In this document: one piece after another, positions 33,100 through 44,553 of the stretch
Layout of the letters: every line of letters begins with the position of its first letter
How positions within the stretch are numbered: position 1 is the first letter of the stretch
DNA from: Sycobia sp. Sy_11
Taxonomy: Eukaryota; Arthropoda; Insecta; Hymenoptera; Epichrysomallidae
Assembly (NCBI GenBank): GCA_018907035.1
Contig: JACCIC010000052.1
Coordinates: forward strand, 1,748,501-1,812,500
Direction: 5' to 3'
Length of the DNA stretch: 64,000 nucleotides
The notes under the pieces: generated by a model
What the model was told of the DNA's origin: nothing
The model's database searches: none
Seen by the model: the letters and a program-made list of their open reading frames with translations, nothing else
Program-made: the position numbers and the translations under genes

Positions 33100-33369
33100 A
33101 GAATCATATATAGAGCTATTAGAATCAATATATTTTTCAAAATTATTATAATTTTTAGATCTTACCTCGTCTCATTTTTCGTCTTCGTTACTTACCACTC
33201 TGCCCTCAACAATGGTTGGGACGTGGCGTGTTGTACCGTATGCAAACGGGTTAGCTTCAGGCCAAGCCTCCTGGCTTAAGCCTGTACTCTCGCTCTTTAG
33301 ATCTTTCCATTTCGAGCGCAACATTTTTGCTTATCTCCTCGCATTCTCGCTCCTGGACCGCGTCTTTTA

Positions 33370-33952
33370 TTATTTGAATGCTTTTAATCCGAGACAACTC
33401 TCGCTCTCTTTCTCTCTGACTTCCTGATCCTTGATGTTGTTAAGGTTCAGGACGTGTAACTTTACAGTTTCCGTCAGCTGCAGAGATAACTTTTGGATCA
33501 ACTCTTTGTTGAGTTCTTTCTGTTGACGAAAGAAATCAATTCTTTCTTTGGCGGCCTCGATCTTAGCCTCTGTAATTCTCGCCTCGTTTTTCCGCTCTAG
33601 ATCATCTAGAGCCTTTCTCAAATCTTCTCTAGAAACTGGGAACTTATTGGTCCCTTCAGGGATCTTTAATTTGAGTGTTTTAACACTGCGAGGCCACTCG
33701 CGAACGATGATCTTTCTTTCCGTGGCTGTGAGGAAATGTCCGATCTGTATTATCTTGTCGTCTGAAAAATACAGGTAGGCGCTTGACGCGTCTTCCGTGG
33801 CCAACGATACATAGACCTTTCGTCCGTTCGTAATCAGGTACAAACGTTTCTCTGTCCATATACGGATCAAAGCTTCCACTATGGTCCCTTTCGTCTCCTC
33901 GCCACCTATACAAATAATAATAAGCATACATTAATAATAGATAGCTTGACAT
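33370..33952 (-). CDS. Unrecognised frame upstream of copia 1 Gag
   Basis: An open frame of 185 codons from the internal ATG at 33927 carries an N-terminal half with beta-rich character (ALIRIWTEKRLYLITNGRKV) and a strongly charged helical C-terminal half (SREDLRKALDDLERKNEAR and AAKERIDFFRQQKELNKELI), which suggests coiled coil. A TTTGTATAG/GTGGCG sequence near 33905 could be a splice acceptor, so it may be an exon. It lies upstream of Gag on the same strand, inside what appears to be the copia leader. I do not recognise it. It could be an extra retrotransposon protein, or part of another element. Confidence 0.4.
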
Positions 33953-35209
33953 TATTATTTCTCGCGCCTCGATGGTTGATATTGACTAGGGCACTTGAAC
34001 TAGACCTCCTTTACGTAGGAACAGGCCACGCCAAAGAAGTATTTGACGCAGCAGTCTACATTGCCCACTGCTCCACACATCTAGCTGATTATAGTGCGCA
34101 CTCTATCTGCGTTGCCCCCGCTTAAGAACAGACAAAGCTGTTAGTAAGCCGTGAAAATCAATTCGTATGTACAGGCGTGTACTTATTTTCAATGAGCAAC
34201 GCCGGACTCTATAACGGCTATTCGAACTGGATTATCAAGAATCACCAAGGAAGTATTGGCAACTCAGGGTAAGAGGACCGTATCGTGAAGTCCCGGAAGC
34301 ATATCGGAATCAACGCTCGCTTATACATCTAACCACGTACATCTAGAGTAAATGTATGCTTTTTCTCGCATCCGCATTGGCGACTTCACTCTTGCAATAT
34401 CAACCACCGCGACCATGGTCGCCTATGCAGAAGGCAGACGACCACGCCCCCCCCCCCCGAGACTAACATCCCGACGTACGTAATACACCGACTTCTACAA
34501 CTGCCTAGCTTAAAATGTCCAGAGCTGGATTAGAACCGGTGTTCTTAATCACAGTCTCTACGGATCCAAGATCGCTATGATTCGAACATTATAGCTAAGC
34601 ATTAATTAAAGCGTGCACTGCATGCCTATGCGCAGGGAGCGCGCTTATGTACGCGGGCAAGCGTACAAGAGTAATCAGCTCTAGCATGCATACACGCGCA
34701 CATTACCCATACGCATATGCAAGTGTTTGCAATAGTGCCTTTCATTAAGATTTGTTCATCATGCCGCCGGACCGTACCACCATTGGCGAATTTTTGGCAC
34801 ACTAAAACCATACTGTTTTAGTTTCCGACAAGCTGGCTATAAAAATTAAAAACCGTTTTTCAGCAGAGAAAATCTAAGTGGCGCACGCCAGGTTCGAAAG
34901 CAATCCCGCCAGGTCCGAGATGCCGCGGGATTCGTGCGCGAGCCAAGCCGCAGCTATAGCTTCGCAGTCTCTCTCTCTATCCCCTCCGCGCACATCTCAT
35001 ACTATCTCTCTCGCACGGCGCGCGTGGATTGGCTGCGCCCCACTCCGCACACCGCGCAAGCGCATTATATTTCGACGCTGGCCGCGGCATGGTATACATG
35101 GATACTGCCACCGGCCGAACGGACCGCGCGTTGCTGCATACTCGGAGGTCTCTCTCTTTCTCATTCTCTCTTAGTGCACGAGCACTGGGACAGCATACAG
35201 AAGTATGTA

Positions 35210-35212
<3 letters not shown>

Positions 35213-35248
<36 letters not shown>
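35213..35248. repeat. (TA)n microsatellite
   Basis: TA run of about 17 units. Confidence 0.95.
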
Positions 35249-35249
<1 letters not shown>

Positions 35250-35879
35250 ATACGTACACGTACAGTATTGCATGCACGGGCTTTCACACATACACCGATT
35301 TTCTCATCCACATGGTACAGACACATACTTTAGCATTCACTCAGTTCTTGCATACGGAACTCTTTCTTACGCGCCGACTGCCTTTACTTTTATATGTCTG
35401 TATATATATGCGTATATAATGCGTATATATATGTATGTGTACGTATACGTATACTATAGGTATACACATACATTTGCGTGTATGTATGCACCACTGCAGA
35501 CGTATGCAGCAGCACATACATATATACGCATTTCTTTTCTCACTTTACATGCACGCGCGCATTCCTTAAATTTTACTAAAATTCCAAAAATTTATTATTG
35601 TTTAAACAATACATTATTTATTAATAATTATTTAACAATAATCCTTTAAATGGTTACATATTCATTCGTACAACTTACTACTTTGCATGTATACTGTAAT
35701 TAACAAACGCGTATAAATAAATAAATGATTTGACATTTATTTATTTAGTTATATAACAAATTATATAAACAAATTTATTTCTCACTCAATCTAATCAATT
35801 TATTATTTAATTATTAACCAATTCATTATAAGTAGCGCGTGCATTACTCTTAGATTTCCGCGCGCGGGTATACATCTCT

Positions 35880-35922
35880 TTTCTCTCTCTCTCTCTCTCC
35901 AATAGACCAGTCGTCGGTCGCG

Positions 35923-35957
<35 letters not shown>

Positions 35958-36240
35958 ACTCCAACGCGCTTGACTAGGCAAGCGCGCTGTCTCATTCACT
36001 TCCATGCGCTAGTGCAGTTAAGAATGTGCTCTCTCTCACTCCAGTGCGGTTGCATAGCAGAGCGCACTGTCTCACTCACTCCCGTGTGCTGGTGCAGTTA
36101 AGCACGCGCTCTCTCTGACTACAACGCGCTTGACTAGGCAAGCGCGCTGTCTCACTCACTCGCGCGCGCTCTCTCTCTCTCTCTCTTTCTCGCTCCAGTG
36201 CGCTTGAGAAGTCAACCACACTGTTCACTCACATTTGCAT
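35880..36240. repeat. CT-rich tract with 80-bp tandem repeat
   Basis: Units starting near 35960, 36042, 36121 and 36196 (spacing 82, 79 and 75 bases) share a core like AACGCGCTTGACTAGGCAAG followed by CGCGCTGTCTCACTCACT. The core is itself a GC-rich hairpin. (CT)n runs lie between units. Confidence 0.75.
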
Positions 36241-37554
36241 ATAACATGCATATACGGGAATTCTATCAGTGTCGCTGATATTTATTCAGTTATCGCTGAA
36301 TTTTTCATGATCTATATAATTTCTTTATCTAACAACATTCTTTAACTTTAAAATTATTATTAATTATTAACTTTAACTTTTAAAATTTGCCAGTTCACAT
36401 GTGTACCTTAAAATGCCACACGTGCATTCCGCAAAGTTTAAATAGAAAACTTAAAAGTTAAAACAATTTCAACAATATTTAAACAAATATTTGCAATATT
36501 TTACAATATTACTAATAAGTGTGTTTTACACTAATTACATGAGACACAGGTAAGTATATAAATTAGTACTTCTTGTGTTTCATGTATATATAAAATGTTC
36601 AATTCCATTTATTAATTAATTAACATTGTTTGCAAAATTTAAATTATATTTAAGTATATGTATAAGCATATAATATAGTTTATCGAAGCATGTGGACCTG
36701 TCTCGCGCAAGTATACATGCGCGCTACAGTCCGTGCTTCGTTCAGTCCGCAGTACAGTTCCGCCGCTCGAACTCATACATACATCGTTGCATCATCGCAT
36801 CTCTCATTCTCTATCCATTCTGCGCGCGAACAAAGTTGCACGTGTATGCCTGTCGTCGCGGCGGCGCCCCTTCGGCTCTCGGTTTTCCCGAAATCTATTT
36901 TTTGATCAGAAAGGATTTTACCTCCCCTTTTTTTCTTTCTAACTGATTTTTTCGCGCGCTTTCTCTTTTTCTTTGGAATTCTTTTACTCTTTTCGAATTT
37001 ACTAATTTTCTTATGAAATTCTTCAGAGATCGCGTACTTCTCTGTTTCAAAATTTAACTCTTTTCGCGTCGGTCTTCTAAATTTTTCTCTTTCGGTTTCT
37101 AGCTTTTATTTTCGCACTCCCGATTTTCACACATCTTTCTTTCATACTTTTCACACTCTTATCTACTTTTCTAATCTATTCTAATTTTTCTGATACACTC
37201 TTTTCACACTTTAATTTCTATAACTTATTCTTGGTTGGATTGTTTAGAATTAAGTTACTCATTCTTCCTTCCTTCCTTCAATTTTATTATTAAGAAATAA
37301 TAAAATAATAATACAATAGTCCAGTATTGTAAGCTAAACTCTTTAACTGAGAGTTCTAGTGAGTGTGCACTTCCACTTACACTTGATCGTTTTCAAAGGC
37401 CTTTGCTAATCCCCCACTCACTACCGAGAATTTATAAAATTTCCCGAACGAGCACGTGCAAAAAGCCTTCACGTCTTAAATTTGTTAATTGATTTTAAAT
37501 ATAAAAATACTATAAATCTATTAATGAATTTAACTAGTGCACTGGCAGCGTGCT

Positions 37555-37567
37555 AGGCTCAATAACC
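37555..37567 (-). other. Copia-type primer-binding site
   Basis: Directly inside the LTR, the minus strand reads GGTTATTGAGCC. Drosophila copia is primed from an internal part of initiator tRNA-Met and has TTATGGGCCC at this place; the present site is a close, slightly changed version. Confidence 0.5.
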
Positions 37568-37797
37568 TGTAGGTTTATATGAAATAAAAAGACAAAGGAT
37601 ATTAATATTAATCAGGTCTTTATTAAATACGTCCGAACTCTATAAGCTGCCATTACGAACTGACCGCACCGCCAGGCGGCGCACAGCCGCCGAGCTCTCT
37701 AGAGCTCTCATGTTACATACTTACACATGTCGAATTGATCTAGAAGTGCGTAGCTATAAGTAATACATAAGTAAGCGATAACCTGTACTAAAGTACA
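37568..37797 (-). repeat. Copia 1 5' LTR (230 bp)
   Basis: The sequence starts TGTA and ends TACA, the inverted ends expected of an LTR. On the minus strand it carries AATAAA near its 3' part and is followed at once by the primer-binding site. Only one copy is in the window, so the limits rest on the ends and the adjacent site. Confidence 0.6.
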
Positions 37798-37800
37798 CGG

Positions 37801-37804
<4 letters not shown>

Positions 37805-37873
<69 letters not shown>

Positions 37874-38330
37874 CTTATAAAATCATTTGAATATTCTAAA
37901 TTAAAAATTCTAGAACTTTTAGAAATAATTTTTAAATCATATATAAGCGAAAATCTGATTTCGAAACAAATTCAAAATAGTAATCATTTGATTTATTAAG
38001 TAGTAAATAAAATATATGCTTTAATGCTGTGTGTAAATTTCTATGACATTTCTTTTTGTAGACAAGACTTTAAACACATAATGTTGTTATTATAGGTGTT
38101 TTGTCATTCGTTCCGTTCGTGCGAAAAGTTATGTGAAAATTTACGTACTTCTCAAAGTGGATTTATTTTCTTTGTATATTCTCTCTGAAGATTTGATTCA
38201 TCTATTCCAAATGAATTCTAATTTAAAGTACTCAATTAATGCAAAGTAAATAATTTTCATTATGATTATGTACTTTTACCTTAGAGTCTATACATTTAAG
38301 TTATTTAAAAGTATATTATTTCAGACTAAG

Positions 38331-38381
<51 letters not shown>

Positions 38382-38709
38382 AAAGATACTTTCTTTTATT
38401 TTCTTTTCAGACTGACTATATCAGTAAATGAATAATAAAAAGAAGTGTATGTTGAATTAGGTTTAAGATACTTGAATTTAATAAAGGTTAATAAAATTGT
38501 TAAAATAAACTAATTAGAATTATATAAAAAAGAAATTGGCATTGAGAGAATAAAAACTTAAATGTCGTTTCTTTCATTACAGGTATGAGTGAATATATAG
38601 TTAGGTTTTAAGTATTGTAAATACATTTTGTAAAATAATTTATAAAAGAATAATTTTTTTTTTAAAACAGTTTTTAATTTCATGCCAATAAAATTATAAA
38701 AGATTTCCC

Positions 38710-38711
<2 letters not shown>
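37805..38711. other. (TA)n tracts and AT-rich DNA
   Basis: (TA)n at 37805-37869 and 38334-38379; otherwise AT-rich sequence with no recognisable gene or element. Confidence 0.6.
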
Positions 38712-38751
<40 letters not shown>

Positions 38752-38920
38752 TACACCCAGTGTGGAGTTTTGTTACTTTCTCCCATCTGGCGCCTCCCCA
38801 GGTTGCGGATAGGGGATGGCTCGCTACAATTTGTAGAGGGCACTGAGGAAATAAAATACTCAGGACGGACAGAAAAAACTAATAGGGAGGGCCTCCCGAA
38901 CTTAAGGCCAATTATGATTA

Positions 38921-40195
38921 ATGTTTGGTATAAACAAGGATATACCCCAGGGAGTAACTCCGGCAAGACCGGTCAATCTCCTCACCGATTCCGATAGAGT
39001 GCAAGCCTCTATGGTCGGTGGTAGCCTCTCGGATTCTGGGAAGGGCAAATCAAACATCATCATAGACAGTACATTGAGTACTAAAGGAGATGTCATGATG
39101 GATCAAGAAATGACAGATCGAGAAATCTCCATCACGCGCAGAAACAATCATCTGGAGTGACTTGGTGAGAAGATCAGCCAACTGTTGAATTTTGTTAAAG
39201 ATAGGCATAACGTGTACAAGACCATTAAGGATATTGCTCGTTCTATTAATGCCTCATACAAATGCATCAGTATGGCAGAGGATGATCTATTACAGTATCA
39301 ACGTCCTGGTACTCATGAAGTGGTGACTCAGACTACGCCGAGTCTACGCTCTGATACCAAACGAAGCGCAGCAGAAGCGATCGGATTCCACTCCTAAAAC
39401 CATAGATGGAAAAATGACGAAAGAACCATGATTGGGCTTAAGGACACCACTAGAGTCGGTTGGAGTACAAGGAAAATCAATGGCAGACCATCAAGCGTAA
39501 GAAGCATGTACTAGATAAAGAATTATCTAGTACACGCAGGCTTAATGGACGAAATAGGCCTAATTCCATTTTGATTAAGGCCAATGAAGGAGTTACATAC
39601 GCGGAGGTACTGCGTCAAATAAAGAATGACCCGGAGTTATCTCATGTGAAGAATGAGGTTAACAGGATACGCAGAAATGCAAGCGATGCCCTTGTACTTC
39701 AGTTGGAACGGACAGCCAAAGCTGCACATGAGTTGGCTCGCATTGTTGAAACTAAGGTTGGCCATAGCGAATCCACTTCGGTCCTGGCTAATCTTATTAC
39801 TTTGGAGATTAAAGATATAGATGAGGTCACTACAAAGGATGAAGTATTAGAGGCTCTGAAAACACACTTCGAGCTAAAGGAGACTAACCTACTAATCGCT
39901 CGTTCCTTGCGGCAAGCTTATGGGGGTACTCAGACGGCGGTGGTGTCTGTACCATATAGCCACGCAGCTGAGTTACTACGTGCAGGGCATGTTCGAATCG
40001 GATGGGTCAGCTGCAGAGTTCGAAAAAACAGAAATAAAGCGCTGCTTCGGTGTTGACAGATTGGCCATTTAGCGGCCGTGTGCTCGGTCCCTGACAGAAC
40101 TAAACTTTGCAGGCACTGCGGTGGAAAAGACCATCTATCCAAGCTGTGTGTAAACGAGCCCTGCTGTTTACTCTGCAAATGTGAAGGAAAAAAGG
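38921..40195 (+). pseudogene. R1-clade ORF1 (Gag-like, CCHC fingers)
   Basis: The best frame (39460-40056) encodes a helical region, LVLQLERTAKAAHELARIVE, and then the conserved ORF1 segment DIDEVTTKDEVLEALKTHFE and RIGWVSCRVRKN. After a stop at 40054-40056 the frame continues with CRHCGGKDHLSKLC and a further C--C pair, the zinc knuckles that bind element RNA. Frames at 38921-39160 and 39185-39397 hold the damaged N-terminal part. The order and spacing match ORF1 proteins of R1/TRAS/Waldo-type elements. Confidence 0.75.
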
Positions 40196-40262
40196 AGATT
40201 AACCATCCAGCATAGAGCTATAAGTGCCCGATCACTGTGGAGTTTTTAAACAGACATAAAAC

Positions 40263-42255
40263 ATGAGAATAGTCCAACTGAATACCAACCATTGTGTAGC
40301 AGCTCATGACCTGCTGAAACAGACAATAAAGGAGCTAAGAATAGACATTGCTGTAATCTCCGAACCATATTGTGAAAGGGACAGACCACAGCACTGGATA
40401 AGTGACACAAGCAATAGAACTGCCCTCTGGATTGGTCAAAATAGGCAGGTACTAAAGCAGTCGAGTCATCGGAGCGAATTGACATCCTGGGTTAAAATAC
40501 AAGAAATATACGTCTTTAGTGTATATGCTCCTCCAAGCTTGACGGACAAGCAGTTTGAAATCCTTGTAGCTAAATTAGTTGATGAAGCCATGGACAAGAA
40601 ACCATTATTAATTGCTGGCGATTTTAACGCATGGTTCACAGCCTGGGGAAGCGCTTCAACAAATAACAGAGGTCGTATGCTGATTGATGGCCTTAATTCT
40701 CTTCAACTCCACGTGGTTAATAAGGGATTTGAATCCACTTTCATTAGGGGAGATAAATAATCAGTCATTGATATAACTTTCGCCAGTGATGACCTGATTC
40801 AGACCTGATACAAAGAGCGCTTGCCAAGGCCATTATGGCAAGCAAGCGTCGATGCTGGCTTGAACTGTGTGCAGAGGCCAACAATGACTTATGGGGACGA
40901 CCATACAAAACAGTCATGGCACGATTGAGTAGGGCACCAATACAACCCACTAGCACGGTATTGGTTGATAAGATTGTTTCCGCTCTCTTTCCCAATGACA
41001 CCCATGGGACTGTACTGCGCACGCAACACTCGGACGATATACCTCCTATAACAGAAATGGAGCTACATAATGCTTACGCTAAGACTAGAGACAATGCTGC
41101 CCCTGGCCCTGATGGTATTCCTAATGCTGCAGTTAAGTTGGCGATACAGAAGAATCCATCTATATTTCTAAAAGTATATAATGCTTGTATTCTTGGGGGT
41201 ATTTTTCCTGATTGCTGGAAAACTCAAAGGTTAGTCCTGTTACCTAAGGGCAATAAGCCACTTGATGATCCGTCATCATACAGGCCACTGTGTATGCTCG
41301 ATACGGTAGGTAAAATATTTGAAAAAATAATATGTAGCCGACTGGAAGCATTCACTGAAGGATTGCACGGCTTATCCTCACGCCAATTTGGATTTCGGAA
41401 ATCAAAATCAACAGTCGATGCTATTCAACTGGTAGTGTGTACCGCAAGAAATTCAATCAGTGGTAAGAGATGGAAAGGTGGCACTAAACGGTATTGTGCC
41501 ATTGTCGCTCTAGATGTCAAGAATGCCTTTAATTCAGCGCGCTAGTCTTCTATTATGAATTCTCTTAAAGAGTTCGGAGTACCTGGTTATCTACAGAATG
41601 TCGTGGCCAGCTACTTTGAGAATAGTATAATATTATACCGAACGAATGAAGGCATTGTATCGCATAAGGTTACTGCGGGAGTCCCCCAGGGCTCGGTTAT
41701 GGGACCTATATTATGGAATATTATACATGGGTGTACAGCTTGATGCCAGGTTAAACTTTAAAGAGCATCTAAAGATATCTGGCGAAAAAGCGCAACGAGT
41801 TTCAGCTGCCTTGTGTCGGCTCATACCTAACATTAGTGGCGCACGCCCACCCCAGAGGAAGCTATTAGCTTATGTTGTTAATTCTGTCAGCATGTATGCA
41901 GCGCCAATCTGGCATCATGCATGTGGAATTAAATCGTATTGTGAGCTGGCCATTGGGACCCGTCGCCGCTCCTGTATACGTATTAATAGTGGTTACAGGA
42001 CAGTATCCACCGACGCTGCTTCCGGTACTTGTCGGAATTCTTCTTTTCGATTTAGCTGCAGATTAATTGGTTAGGCTGCACAAGATATGTAAGGCCGCAG
42101 TGGATTCTCTACAAGGTGCTAAAAACGTGGAACGTCATCGTTCTATAGAAATATGGCAAAAACGATGGAACGATTCTAGCAAAGGCCGATGGACTTATCG
42201 TATCCTTCCAGACATACACAGATGGATTAACAGGAAACACGGGGAACTAGATTTC
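40263..42255 (+). pseudogene. R1-clade ORF2: endonuclease and reverse transcriptase, deleted
   Basis: The endonuclease half (40263-40760) starts MRIVQLNTNHCVAAHDLL and has AVISEPYCERD and LIAGDFNAWFTAWGS, the apurinic-type nuclease core. It is cut after about 165 residues. Reverse transcriptase (40803-41743) has CWLELCAEANNDLWGRPYKT, APGPDGIPNAAVK, SYRPLCMLDTVGKIFEKII, RQFGFRKSKSTVDAI and AGVPQGSVMGPILWN. The FADD box that should follow is gone: the frame jumps within a few bases to LGVQLDARLNFKEHL-like sequence at about 41730. The C-terminal region runs to KHGELDFH at 42255 without a stop before the (AC)n tract. Confidence 0.85.
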
Positions 42256-42284
42256 CACAAAAACACACACACACACACACACAC

Positions 42285-42990
42285 ATATATATTTAAGTAT
42301 TTAAGTTCAATAATGCATTTGTTCACTTATTAACTTTGTGGAAACGGGCCTTGCAAGTTCATACGTACTTTTTTAATAATAATGAATTATCAGAAAAAAA
42401 AATAGAAGAATTTTCACCTAAAAACATCGATGATTCAAGATAATTAAATCGTTTTTATGAGTAAAGATTTATCTTTAAAATCTGATCATATAATTAATTA
42501 GATCCAATTAGTAGAAATTCTTTTCTAAAGTCATTTATTATTTTTTATGTAATTTCTTAGTATTCATTATATTCAACATTAGATTTATATTTATTATAGG
42601 ATTAAAGTTATAGAATGAAAAGAGACAAGGAATATATAAAATATCATATATATTTGTAAAAGGCATTTAAGTTTTAACAGTACGTTTCTATTAATAATAA
42701 CTAAAAATTATGTGTAAATAATAAAATGAATATGATAAAATATTAGAATTTATAATTCTTATTATAAGGTTTATACTTTGAATGATCATTCAAATTAACC
42801 TATAGTACTACGAACTATAAAGTACTTATTATGAATAAATGTACATCCAATATTAGATAAAATATTAAAATTAATAATTCTAATTATGAGGTTTATACTA
42901 CAAATGATCATTCAAATTAATCCAGAATTTTTAATTCATGCACTATGTAAATCTTAAGTAAATGGCATGATGGACTTTCCTTCTTCGATC
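42285..42990. repeat. AT-rich DNA with a 120-bp direct duplication
   Basis: A segment at about 42735-42850 (ATAAAATATTAGAATT, later GGTTTATACTTTGAATGATC) is repeated at 42858-42935. No coding sequence is seen. Confidence 0.55.
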
Positions 42991-43877
42991 AAACAATTAT
43001 ATTCATCATCCCACTTTTATTATGTTTTACATATTATCATATAAAAAATTTATATAGTATTATTTAATAAAAATTTTTCGAATGTCCACGTGTGGATTCA
43101 TAAAAAAGATGTTTTTAGGTAAACATTCTACTTATATTTTTTCTGATTGCTACGCTTGTACAAAATGATGTGAAAATGGATTCGGATTTACAAATGATCT
43201 CGTTACTTTTTTTAGGCTATATTTTCATTAAACTGTTGATTTATTTATTGATTTCAGAGTTTAGATATATTGTATGTTCACATCATTTTGTCCACGCGTA
43301 GACTCATAAACATCACAAAAAATAGCAATCAGAAAAAATAGCAGGAGAATGTTTACCTAAAAACATCTTCTTTATGAGTCCACACGTGGACAAAATAATG
43401 TGAAAATAAACTCGGCTATTTGTAACTGATCTCATTACTTTATTAAGCTGTATTTCCATTGAAATAATTTATTTGTTATTATTTTTTAGAGTTTTAGATA
43501 TATTTGTGTAAATGTATTTAAAATTACTATGCTAAGAATACACCAAACTCGCCTAACTATTTTACTTTTGCTAAAAGTCGAATAATTTTTGTGTTAATAT
43601 TTGGAACTTTTGGAAAGCATAATATTATATACATTTTTTTAAAAATACATGAGAAGATGTATTTAATTTTATTATGCTTCCCTTTATCACAGTTAGTAGG
43701 ACATTTGACTATATCGGTGAGCTAATTTCTAATTTAATTATAGAATAATTTTTGTGTTAATTTTTAGAACTTTTGGAAAGTATATTATAAAAAATTTTTA
43801 TTAAATAATATTATATAAATTTTTTATAATATGTAAAACATACGAAAAGTGGAACGATGAATATAGTTGTTTAGAAT
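42991..43877. repeat. Foldback element with about 85-bp inverted ends
   Basis: The end at 42991-43080 (with TTATATTCATCATCCCACTT and TTTAATAAAAATTTTTC) is the inverted counterpart of 43785-43877. Nested inside, 43084-43152 pairs with 43325-43391 (CTAAAAACATC arms around GTCCACGTGTGGA), and a further arm carries TTCACATCATTTTGT. Direct duplications of an ATAATTTTTGTGTTAAT unit lie at 43582 and 43744. No protein is encoded. Confidence 0.65.
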
Positions 43878-43879
43878 GA

Positions 43880-44350
43880 AAATCTTATGTATTTACAAAT
43901 TTTGTATATCTTGTAGTTATAATTTAGAAAACGAAAAACTTTTTAACTTCTATACTTTTATTTTATCTTATTTTAGCATTTAATTGCAAGAATTTAATTT
44001 TCTATTTTTGATTAATATTATTATTTATATTTTTAATATTTAAGACAATTACTGGATTTTCTGTTTTTGTTCTCACGCGTTTTAACTACAATATTATATA
44101 AGCATTAAATATTAAAAATAAATTTTTTAAACTAATTTTAGAATATCCAATTTAACGAAAATCATAAGTCTTAATTTGAAATTTCTACAATGAAAGAAAG
44201 GAAAGTTTTGATTTTTTGCAGAATGAAAAATTCGTCGGCATTATGAAGCTGGCGAGTTTGGGTCTAAATTGCTTTCTGATGCTTGTGCGCATATTCGATG
44301 TTTTGGCTCAGCCTCTGTATGATTCAAACAAAAACAGCAACGTCGCATTG
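43880..44350 (+). repeat. Dispersed non-coding repeat, copy Y
   Basis: This matches copy X (20525-22210 without its mariner) in inverted orientation, with GCATTATGAAGCTGGCG and CTCAGCCTCTGTATGATTCA as landmarks. It provides the empty site for the cecropia-type mariner in copy X. A 60-bp minisatellite follows 200 bases downstream. Confidence 0.75.
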
Positions 44351-44445
44351 AACGTTATTGACTGAAATTAACGTCAGTTGGCACTACTAACTAAACATTC
44401 AAGGTATTTAATTTAAAATACGAAAATCTAAGAAATATGTATATA

Positions 44446-44447
44446 TA

Positions 44448-44484
<37 letters not shown>

Positions 44485-44514
44485 ATATATATATGATATA
44501 TATATATATATGTA
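44446..44514. repeat. (TA)n microsatellite, interrupted
   Basis: TA runs broken by two TGA/GAT interruptions, just upstream of the minisatellite. Confidence 0.9.
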
Positions 44515-44553
44515 TATACCTATGATGTATTATAAATATACATCTTATGTACG

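Larger units (their letters stand above)
33953..37554 (-). other. Copia 1 leader region, non-coding
   Basis: About 3.6 kb between the primer-binding site and the first frame. It holds (CT)n-rich tracts, an 80-bp tandem repeat, a (TA)n tract at 35213-35248 and several short open frames of low-complexity composition that are not supported as genes. A segment complementary to 34510-34570 contains GGTTCTAATCC, matching the RNA polymerase III B box, but no complete tRNA fold was found. Confidence 0.4.
29947..37797 (-). mobile_element. Ty1/copia retrotransposon 1, 3'-truncated, long leader
   Basis: On the minus strand the order is LTR (37797-37568), primer-binding site, about 3.6 kb of non-coding leader, an unrecognised frame, Gag, GAG-pre-integrase, integrase, and the beginning of reverse transcriptase, cut at 29947 by gypsy 2. 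The domain order integrase before reverse transcriptase is diagnostic of copia. No 3' LTR remains. Confidence 0.75.
38712..42284 (+). mobile_element. R1-clade non-LTR retrotransposon between (AC)n tracts
   Basis: The element starts just after an (AC)n/(ACAT)n tract (38712-38757) and its ORF2 homology ends at the start of another (AC)n tract (42263-42284). It carries a Gag-like ORF1 and an endonuclease/reverse transcriptase ORF2 of the R1 clade. Several stops and at least two internal deletions make it dead. Waldo and Mino families of the R1 clade insert into AC-type microsatellites, which fits these borders. Confidence 0.8.

Noticed and set aside
34510..34570. Possible tRNA gene or tRNA-derived SINE (B box GGTTCTAATCC on the minus strand)
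   Set aside because: No acceptable cloverleaf or A box at the right distance was found.
35029..35649. 206-codon open frame across (TA)n and GT-rich DNA
   Set aside because: Translates to low-complexity Tyr/Ile/His repeats from microsatellites.
35880..36240. CRISPR-like array
   Set aside because: Units are contiguous diverged tandem repeats without unique spacers, and the genome is eukaryotic.
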